A stretch of DNA of 64,000 nt from positions 25,991,500 to 26,055,499 of the forward strand of contig CM036250.1 in NCBI GenBank assembly GCA_020698575.1, written 5' to 3'. Origin of the DNA: Bostrychus sinensis (taxonomy: Eukaryota; Chordata; Actinopteri; Gobiiformes; Eleotridae). Below the pieces are notes generated by a model. It saw nothing but the letters and a program-made list of their open reading frames with translations. It ran no database searches and was not told where the DNA came from. Made by a program: the position numbers and the translations under genes. This document shows positions 56,401 through 64,000 of the stretch, piece after piece. Position 1 is the first letter of the stretch, and each line of letters begins with the position of its first letter.

Positions 56401-59400
56401 AAAAGTGTCATGTATGTTGTGTGATGTATGAGTTTCATCAAGAATGAAAGAAAACGTGTAAAAGACAGAGAGGGTTTAGACAGGTACAGAGGAGGGATAG
56501 TGAATGTATGATGATGCACTCACCAAATTGAGTTTGAATAATGGAGTGAGTGTGGAGTTGGGCTGGACAGCAAAAGCCTTTACAGCAGTGCGCAAACCCA
56601 GCTTAACAAAGTCAGGCTCAAAGGAAAAATGTGGCACTTTTTGAGCGTAAACCTGAAGACTCATGAGGAGGTTCGGGAACAACTTTGGCAACTGCAGAAA
56701 CAAAGGACAAGTTTAAAAGCCCTGCTTTTATGACAATATTTATTTATGACTAAATACTAAGTGTATTTGGAATCAATCCATACTTTCCTGAGACAATTAC
56801 AGTATATCATCAGTGGGGCTTTTTTTCTTTTATGTACTATTGCATACAACTATTTTGGGCATCCCTTGTCTATTGTGGGTAGATACTATGTAAATTAGCT
56901 AGTTCTTAATAAGACATGTGAACTCACCTGAGGAATATATGGCCCCATTGAGGTGGTGTTGAGGCGCACAGGGCAAAACCGGGGTACCTGAAGTGACATG
57001 TAGATAAAAAAAATAATTTAAATAAAATCAGATATAATTATTGGTCTGCCATTTGGTAGTCCGTACCATACTGTCGTTGATGAGCGCATGCATGTGTCCA
57101 GAGATGTAGTAGGCAAAGGAGGCGGAGTTCACGGTGTACTCAGACAAACCCAGTGATAACATGTAGTTGGACTGTTTGGGCAGAGTGAAGGGCTGGGCCA
57201 CAAAAGGAGGCTCTTTGTGTGTCTCCAGACTGTAGAACTCCCCCTAGAAATGAGAAATTATCATTTAACATTTCAGATCACTGCAAGAGAAATAATCACG
57301 CAATGGACTTGGGACAAAACCCAAAAGTCAGACGGCCAAGGACTCTGTCGTCCTACTACTTCAGGTAGGAGACGGCACCAAAACCAGCTGCCTCCCGCAC
57401 AGGTCACGTGAGGTCGTTCGGAGGAGGACAATAGGAAGTGAACAGTCGCAACATGTAGAGGTACCACACACACGCACACACACACATGCCTGTTTAAGAT
57501 AAACTTTAGTAAAAATGTACTTTGGGAGTAATTTCTAAAATACACTCATAGTTGATATAGAGATTTTGGAGGGAACATTGTATATTTTGACCTCGGAGTC
57601 TGACTCACAGTAGTAGCCGTAATAGAAGATTTAAGTAACATTTGCTAAGAAAAATGTTGCCCACTTTGTACTTAGATAAACGTAATATTTTTTTTCCTTA
57701 TCTTACATGATTATTTTGCTTGCTACTTAGGCCTACATAGCCTATGCTAATATGAAAGTTGTACTTAGAATGATGCTACTTGGGGGGAAAAAAAACTTTT
57801 GAACAACATAGATGAGGTCAACGATGTTATGTGAACGTCTTAAAGTTGCCTAAAAAAACAAGTCAAAAATGTAAAGTACTTTTCCTACCTTAAGTCCAAA
57901 GTTCATACTCTCCGAATCTACAGCAGGAGAATCAGAGAGAGGCAGCTCCAGACTCAGGACCGAGTTCAAATCAAATGAAACTGAGGAGATAGAAAACCAA
58001 AACAGAACAGACAGAACAGTCTATACTACTAATTTTACAAAGGGCTTGTATTAAACTGTTGAAGATACTTCTAAATAATGAGCAATAGTAAAATAGCAGG
58101 CTGCAGTACCGTTCATCGCCTGCAGATATTGCTCTAAGCTCACAACAGCATACTTCACACAGGAGCAGATCTGCAACGAAGTCAATGAGATATCCAGTAA
58201 TGTATGATACTATAACTGGTATCTTTCAGTGTTAAATGTGTAAAGTTTGTATTTGTTAAAACTCACATGGCGCTCTGCTCTATCCTTGATTTTACCAATA
58301 AACATCTTCACAAGCATCTTAAAGATCCAACTGTTGACAACAAACAAGATACTTCCACTTATTACCTATTCCAGTAATATGGGCTTTAAGATGGGTACGG
58401 CCCCAGACAATGGTTTGTAAGTTAGAGACATAAGCCGTGTTTCAAGAAGTAGGTTTAGTCCAAACTCAGAGTATGTTAACCCTGAAAAGAGGAAACTCAG
58501 CGTTTTCTGTTTCACAGAGAGAGTTAACCTAAATCCTGAGTCAGTTACCATGGTAACTTACTCTGAACCTAACCTGGTCTGGAGCAGGTTTTCTTCCTCT
58601 AACCCTGAGTTTAACACAGAGTCTGTGTCACCCCTAGCCCCTAACCCCTCAATCCCTATATAGTGCACTATATAGGGATTAAGAGGCACTCTGGACAATT
58701 CACTCCCTCATTCACAAGAAACACTGGGAACACTTAACAATGGAGTTTAAAGGATCATGATTTAACTTTTATATATTTATCGTTTACAACTTCATTTATA
58801 CAATAATTTAATAATTTTTATAAACTAAAATTTTGAAGTAAATAGATTATATGTTACAGGCTCATAAACTTAGCCACAAAAATGTCAATAGAATGAATAG
58901 GGCAGTATGCAAAATTACTTTAATGTAAGTGAAGAATAAAAAAATAGACATTTTTATTCAAATTTAGAGTAATTTCAGAGTGTTTTTTATGTTTACTGTA
59001 TAATTAATATTATCGTATGGTATTTTATTTGTATCCTACTAATTATTCATTAAACCATAACCAGCATCTAACATCACCTTTTTAATGATAAATCTGAAAA
59101 TAACCTCTAAATGACTTCCTTTTCTTCCAAAATGGCTGCCTCCTTTGGTTTATTGTTGCCATGATGAATCCTCTTTTCTTGGCTCCATTGATAATGGCTT
59201 CTCCCCTCTGATAAACTCAGAGTGAATAAACTCTGAGTTGGCTATCTCAACAACAAAAGCCCTATATTATGCTTTCTTCATGCATTTTGAAATAGTTTTT
59301 GACACCTCTACCATAGTATTTAATGTTTTATCAATTTAAAATAACGTACAGCTGTGCTCATAAGTTTACATACCCTGGCAGAATTTGTGATTTTTTTTGG

Positions 59401-62400
59401 TCAATTTTTCAGAAAATATGAATGATAATACAAAAACCTTTCACTCATGGTTAGTGGTTGGGTGAAGCTATTTATTATCAAACAGCTGTCCTTACTCTTT
59501 TTAAATCATAATTACAACAGAAACTACTCAAATGACCTTGATCAAAAGTTTACATACCCCAGTTCTTACCGTGTTTTGCCCTCTTTTACATCAGTGACAG
59601 CTTGAAGTCGTTTGTGGTAGTTGTGGATGAGGTTCTTGATTTTCTCAGATGGTAAAACTTCTCATTCTTCATGGCAAAAAGCCTCTAGTTCCTGTAAATT
59701 CTAGGGCTGTCTTGCATGAACTGCACGTTTGAGATCTCCCCAGAGTGGCTCAATGAGGTCAGGAGACTGAGACGGCCACTCCAGAACCTTCACTTTATTC
59801 TGCTGTAGCCAATGACAGGTCGACTTGGCCTTGTGTTTTGGATCGTTGTCATGTTGGAACGTCCCATGCGCGTCTTCCTGGGCTGATGAGTGCAAATTCT
59901 CCTCCAGTATTTTCTGATAACATGCTGCATTCATCTTGCAGTCAGTTTTTACCAAGGTTCCTGTGCCTTTATATCTCACACATCCCCATAACATCAGTGA
60001 TCCACCTCCGTGTTTTACAGTAGGAATGGTGTACCTTTCATCATAGGCCTTGTTGACCCCTCTCCAAATGTAACGTTAATGGTTATGGCCAAAAGGTTAA
60101 ATTTTGGTCTCGTCACTCCAAATGACTTTGTTCCAGAAGATTTGAGGCTTGTCTCTGTGCTGTTTGGCACATTGTAAGCGGGATGCTTTGTGGCATTTCC
60201 GTAATAATGGCTTTCTTCTGGCGACTCGACCATGCAGTCCATTGTTCTTCAAGAGCCTCCTTATAGTGGACCTTGAAACAGCCACACCACTTTTTTCAGG
60301 GAGTCCTGTATCTCCACTGAAGTTATTTGTGGGTTTTTCTTTGCATCCCGCACAATTTTCCTGGTAGTTGTGGCTGAAATTTTTGTTGGTCTACCTGACT
60401 TTGGTTTGGTTTCAACAGAATCCATCATTTTCCACTTCTTAATTAGTGTCTGAACACTGCTGATTGGCATTCTCAATTCCTTGGATATCTTTTTATATCC
60501 CTTTCCAGTTTTATACAGTTCAATCACCTTTTCCCGCAGATCCTTTGACAATTCTTTTGCTTTCCCCATGACTCAGAATCTCAGAATCCAGAAACATCAG
60601 TGTAGCACTGGATGAAAGATGCAAGGGTCTGTCAGGAGCCCAGAAACTCACTGACCTTTTATACACACATTGATTACAAGCAAACAGATCACAGGTGAGG
60701 ATGGTAACCTTTAGTAGCCATTCAAACCCGTTTGTGTCAACTTCTGTGCATGTTATCAGGCCAACATCACCAAGGTATGTAAACTTTTGATCATGGTCAT
60801 TTGGGTAGTTTTTGTTGTCATAATGATTTGAAAAAAGTAAACACAGTTGTTTGATAATAAATGGCTTCACCCAACCACTAGCCATTAGTAAATCAAAAGT
60901 TTTTGTTTTATCATTCATATTCTCTGAAAAATGGCCAAAAAATCATAAATTCTGCCAGGGTATGTAAACTTATGAGCACAACTGTATATGTACATCTTTG
61001 GAGAGCTGTTACTTTGACATTGCAGATATTGGATTAGGTGTCTGTCGTCCATTAGGTTGATGGGGGAAACTGGAGCACTTGGATGAAACCCACCCAGAGA
61101 CAGGGAGAACATGCAAACACCACACACAGTCTAATATTTTAACCTGGCGCCTCCTTGTTGTCAGGCAGGAGCACTAACTGCTACTCTGTCTATCATTGTG
61201 CACCTTTATAATTACAATATTTAGGCTTTAAATAATCTGAACATTGAAACTATATTTAGTCTTCCTGCAACACTAATTCAAAATAACAGATTTAAATGTC
61301 TGTCAATTTGCATTATACTGTATCTGCAACCATTTGTTTCATTTCCTAAACAAACTCAAACAAGGCTGATATTGATAGGATGACTGGCTCGGATAGACTT
61401 GTGTCTTGATCTGACTGTACCTGGCTCCACCATGGAAATCCATATCAATTGACTGAATACCAGCGTCACAGGAGACAGAGGACACAGACAGATGTCCATT
61501 GGAGTCTCGGCCGAGCTCCAGCACTGAGCGTATGTCCAGATCAAACATAGCCATGTCAAAGGTCCCGCCATCATGACTGCAAACATAAATGAGGAACAGA
61601 CACGTAAGTTAAGACAGATTTTTGTAGACGGGGTAGTTAGTCGCAAGGCTGACGCTGAAAAACAGACAACAATTCACTCTCACATTCATTGACTATGCAG
61701 CAATTTGGATTCTCCAGTTCTCCTAAAACATGCATGTATTTGGATGGTGGTAGGACAAGGAGAGAACCCACAGTAACACTGGGAATATATGAAATTTGAC
61801 CCTATAGAGCTACTGTAGAAAAAATAGAGAATTACAATCTTCAATTTACTACAACATGTGACTAAAAAGCATCACACTTTAGCCTAGTTCCTTATTCAGA
61901 AATAATTCATGCAGAAGTTCAGTTCTCAGAAGTCACTGTGATCACGCAAATAAATAATGAACTGAAATTAGAGACTAAAAAGTACATTTCCTGTTTGAGC
62001 AACCTTAGATAGATATTCCTTATTTCTTACATTCTAGTAAAGTGCTGTATGCTATGTTAAAGAGCACCCCAAGATCTAAAAAGTATTTAAAATTTGATTG
62101 TGTCAAAATCAAATCGTTTAATGGGATTTAATTTTATTTTTTTGTTTTGGTCTTAACTTTTAAATTACAACATAATTCACCTCGTCTTTTATACGTCACA
62201 GATAATATGTTCATCAGTGAATACATGCGTAAAAACTGTCCAGGCCATTCAAAAAATCCAGCTATTACTACAGTTAATTTCATACAATATGCATGTAATT
62301 ATAAGTAAGGTCCACAGCATTTCCCACCAATTACATACAGAAAAATCAGGCGTATCCTCTCCAGATAAACCAGTACTGAAAGATGAATAAACAGCCCATA

Positions 62401-63498
62401 AAAAGATAGTAAGTAACTCACATTACGCCTAGCCTTGTGGCCCAGTCTCCACTCATTGAGACACTGAGTCCACTGAGGGACAGGTCCAACCCAGAGACAT
62501 TTGGACTAAAGTGAACCGACGGCTCTGGGAAGTCACACTTATTTACCCTCGTGCTGAAACAAGGAGAGATAACAAGGGAGTGAAAAGATGAACAACCCAA
62601 CAATCTTATCTTAGTCTTTTTTTGTAATGTTACTCAACTCAAGGCTCAATTTTCAAATTCAATCTGTTCTTGACTATAAGTTGGATTGCAGGATATTTTA
62701 TGTTAGTTCTTAGAGACTGCCATTATTACCCAAAAATGCTGAGTATGTGGCAGCACATGTAAAAATAATATTTGCAAAGATGACCTCAGTTGAGTCTATT
62801 CCAGTACAAATCAAATCAGTCGAGCCACATAAATGATTATACTTATGGCTACAACACTAATTTAGATGTTCTGTATTTAAAAGATAAAATTTCATCCCAG
62901 GAAATTCCAGGCCTCAAGTTTTAACCCTTTGTCACTACTAAATGCCTGCTGAGTATACAGAAAAACTGTCTATACTGGTTATAATGCTATAACTGCATTT
63001 GATTGCACACAAAAATGGCTACAAACCACAGAGGAAAAAGAAAAATGCACATAAATGCAGGTAAAGCCTTTGTCCAGAGTTTAATGAGACTGATGGCAAC
63101 ACTATATGCCACACTAACTAAGCTTAAGCCATACTTTAATACTCCAGCACTACACCTGATGAGTGCTTTTACTTTTACATGAGTAATACTGCAAAGTAAC
63201 AGTACTCCTCACCTGTGTTTTGCTCTTACCCAGACAGATTGTAGTGTATGCCCAAGAATTGCCCGTTGACATCTGGAAAAGTGTAATTATCCAACTTATC
63301 CTGAATCACTCCTGCTGCAAAGTGTCTCACTGAAGAAACAACACAAATACATGTTTAATTTAACATAAAATAAAACTATCAAGTATACATTATCTTACCA
63401 GTTTGAAGTCCTTTGTCCGTCAGAACCAGTTGGATTGCAGGGTTTTCTCCGGAGACACAGGCGATTAATGCGAATGATGTTAATAAAATCGGAAGCAT
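53433..63498 (-). CDS. BPI/LBP-family lipid-binding protein, C-terminal exons damaged
   Basis: BPI and LBP are secreted two-barrel proteins that bind bacterial lipopolysaccharide. Exons on the minus strand: 63399-63498, 63230-63329, 62422-62553, 61421-61576, 58267-58330, 58110-58170, 57889-57980, 57067-57243, 56928-56987, 56524-56691, 55901-55968, 54274-54316, 54132-54193, 53567-53644, 53433-53480. A signal peptide opens it (MLPILLTSFALIACVSG). Exons 1-12 give 407 intact codons with ENPAIQLVLTDKGLQT, FHGGASW, PFTLPKQSNYMLSLGLSEY and KAFAVQPNSTL. Exon 13 runs into TAA at 54134-54136, and its phase does not fit exon 14. Exon 14 has one extra base before the QLVNS-like block. Exon 15 (GFMALASDAKL then stop) is intact. 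The normal length is about 480 residues. It may be a decaying gene, an allele with a truncated product, or affected by assembly error. The BPI-tip lysines are mostly not conserved. Confidence 0.85.
53850..53962. repeat. Degenerate end of a CAGTGGTGG-type element
   Basis: The sequence ends TTTCTACCACCACTG (to 53962) and is preceded by AAGTGAGTAGAAGTATTAC-like words, as in the element at 9900-11262. The other end is not evident. It lies between exons 13 and 14 of the BPI/LBP-like gene. Confidence 0.45.
54913..55786. mobile_element. DNA element with TATTTTCCGCACTATAGGGCGC ends, with nested repeat
   Basis: The left end TACTGTATTTTCCGCACTAT and the complement of the right end TACCGTATTTTCTGCACTAT match over about 27 bp, and GTGCGCCTTATAATCC words repeat just inside both ends. 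An unrelated block (about 55050-55380: an ATTT microsatellite, then CTTTATTGATCCCC, then GGGGAGAACATGCAAACTCC) is inserted within it. Superfamily unknown. It lies in intron 11 of the BPI/LBP-like gene. Confidence 0.65.
56425..56510 (+). mobile_element. LINE reverse-transcriptase fragment (short)
   Basis: The plus strand decodes to KNERKRVKDREGL and DRYRGGIVNV, corresponding to the fragment at 21040-21245. Only about 85 bp is clear. It lies in intron 10 of the BPI/LBP-like gene. Confidence 0.4.
58461..59241. mobile_element. Harbinger-like MITE, degenerate
   Basis: The left end CAAACTCAGAGTATGTTAAC and the complement of the right end CCAACTCAGAGTTTATTCAC are similar, and the interior has AGTTACCATGGTAACTTACT, a motif common in fish Harbinger MITEs. 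A perfect 30-bp palindrome lies at 58651-58680. It is in intron 4 of the BPI/LBP-like gene. Confidence 0.55.
59349..60984 (-). mobile_element. Tc1-like transposon, 1,636 bp, with long inverted repeats
   Basis: Flanked by TA (59347-59348 and 60985-60986). The inverted repeats are about 210 bp (59349-59562 and about 60773-60984). Each has an outer CATAAGTTTACATACCC and an inner AAAAGTTTACATACC, the IR/DR structure with two transposase sites per end. It lies in intron 4 of the BPI/LBP-like gene. Boundaries are secure. Confidence 0.93.
59701..60569 (-). pseudogene. Tc1 transposase, broken
   Basis: Minus strand, in three frame-shifted pieces. 60569-60261 is the helix-turn-helix DNA-binding part (MGKAKELSKDLREKVIELY, then a GRP linker). 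60285-60097 holds the first catalytic Asp (WSDETKI). 59994-59701 holds the second (FQHDNDPKHKA) and a damaged third box: SPDLIEPLW has lost residues relative to the usual PDLNPIE. It is inactive. Confidence 0.88.
61040..61800. repeat. Interspersed repeat fragments around exon 4 of the BPI/LBP-like gene
   Basis: GGTTGATGGGGGAAACTGGA and GGGAGAACATGCAAAC at about 61055-61115 repeat the block seen at 55260-55340. A related piece with ACATGCATGTATTTGGATGG lies at about 61720-61790. Exon 4 (61421-61576) sits between them. Confidence 0.5.
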
Positions 63499-63568
63499 GT
63501 TGGTGGATCTTCTGGAGTCAAAGTTACATAAAATATGAATTTATAGCTGGTATTTATGCATGTAACAT

Positions 63569-63837
63569 CAGTGGTGGAGGAAGTACTCCAAATCTGTACA
63601 GAAGTAAAAGTACTCTAAAGTAAAAGTAAGAACATTTTGAGTAAGTTTTCTTAAGGAGGGAGTAATTACTGCTAGTCCCACTACTACTACTGCAACCACT
63701 ACTACTGCTGCTGCTACTTTTACACCATTATTACTATTACAACTATTACAAACATTTTTCTAAAATACAAGTAAAGTATGCTGAAAATGCACCCAAAAAG
63801 TTCATATTCTAAATGGGTTACTTACTTTCCACCTCTG
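63569..63837. mobile_element. Short MITE of the CAGTGGTGGA family
   Basis: The ends CAGTGGTGGAGGAAGTA (63569) and CTTTCCACCTCTG (to 63837) resemble those of the 9900-11262 element, and AAGTAAAAGTACTC words lie just inside. It is 71 bp upstream of the BPI/LBP-like start codon, so it may overlap that promoter. Confidence 0.6.
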
Positions 63838-64000
63838 TAATAATTCAAAACCAAGTAAATAAAGATATATTGTAAGTGAAACTAGAATAATAGAAAGCAT
63901 ATAGCAAGTTGAGTCCAGTCCGTTACTTGTTAGGTCTTGTCTTGTCTGGGTGTGGGAGGTTATGTAAGGTACTTCCTGGTTTACTGAGAATAGAAACTTA

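Noticed and set aside
59340..60990. A host gene split by frameshifts
   Set aside because: HTH, SDE and HDNDPKH boxes plus long TA-flanked inverted repeats show it is a Tc1 transposon.
1..64000. CRISPR arrays, prophage or bacterial operons
   Set aside because: Spliced vertebrate genes and fish repeats occupy the window. The only regular arrays are the 102-, 133- and 33-bp tandem repeats, which lack unique spacers.

Overview
The window is teleost-fish nuclear DNA. The evidence is spliced genes with GT-AG introns of about 70 bp to 6.4 kb, vertebrate single-copy orthologues, and a fish-type repeat load: an RTE/Rex3-like LINE, a 5S-rRNA-derived SINE, a V-SINE-like SINE, Tc1, hAT, piggyBac and Harbinger-like elements. 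I cannot name the species.

Layout. (1) 1-3196 is intron upstream of the first visible Piezo exon and is mostly a 2.5-kb piggyBac-like element (238-2786) that contains tandem arrays. (2) 3197-41967 (+) is a Piezo mechanosensitive channel gene. I can place 50 coding exons that join in one open frame (7,547 coding bases, 2,514 codons plus stop). Roughly the first 200 residues lie off the left edge. Its introns hold most of the mobile DNA: a composite MITE, a full-length RTE, a nested TTAA MITE, a 5S SINE abutting an exon, two inverted hAT copies 20 kb apart, a V-SINE-like element, and a broken antisense TRIM copy. (3) 44067-44895 (-) is ATP5F1E, the 51-residue mitochondrial ATP synthase epsilon subunit. 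It is head to head with (4) PRELID3B (+), six coding exons between 45322 and 49868 with a long 3' UTR; 426 bp separate the two start codons. (5) 53433-63498 (-) is a BPI/LBP-family gene with 15 recognisable exons. The first 12 are intact; exons 13 and 14 carry frame breaks, so the C-terminal end is damaged.

The genes are neighbours rather than an operon. Their context is informative. In human, PRELID3B and ATP5F1E lie together at 20q13.32 with no Piezo gene beside them, whereas PIEZO2 lies near PRELID3A on 18p11. GNAS/GNAL and TUBB1/TUBB6 are divided the same way between these two regions. The Piezo here could therefore be a third vertebrate Piezo, an ohnologue of PIEZO2 missing from that mammalian location. 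Its sequence mixes PIEZO1-like and PIEZO2-like residues. This is the most interesting inference in the window and needs a tree and synteny test.
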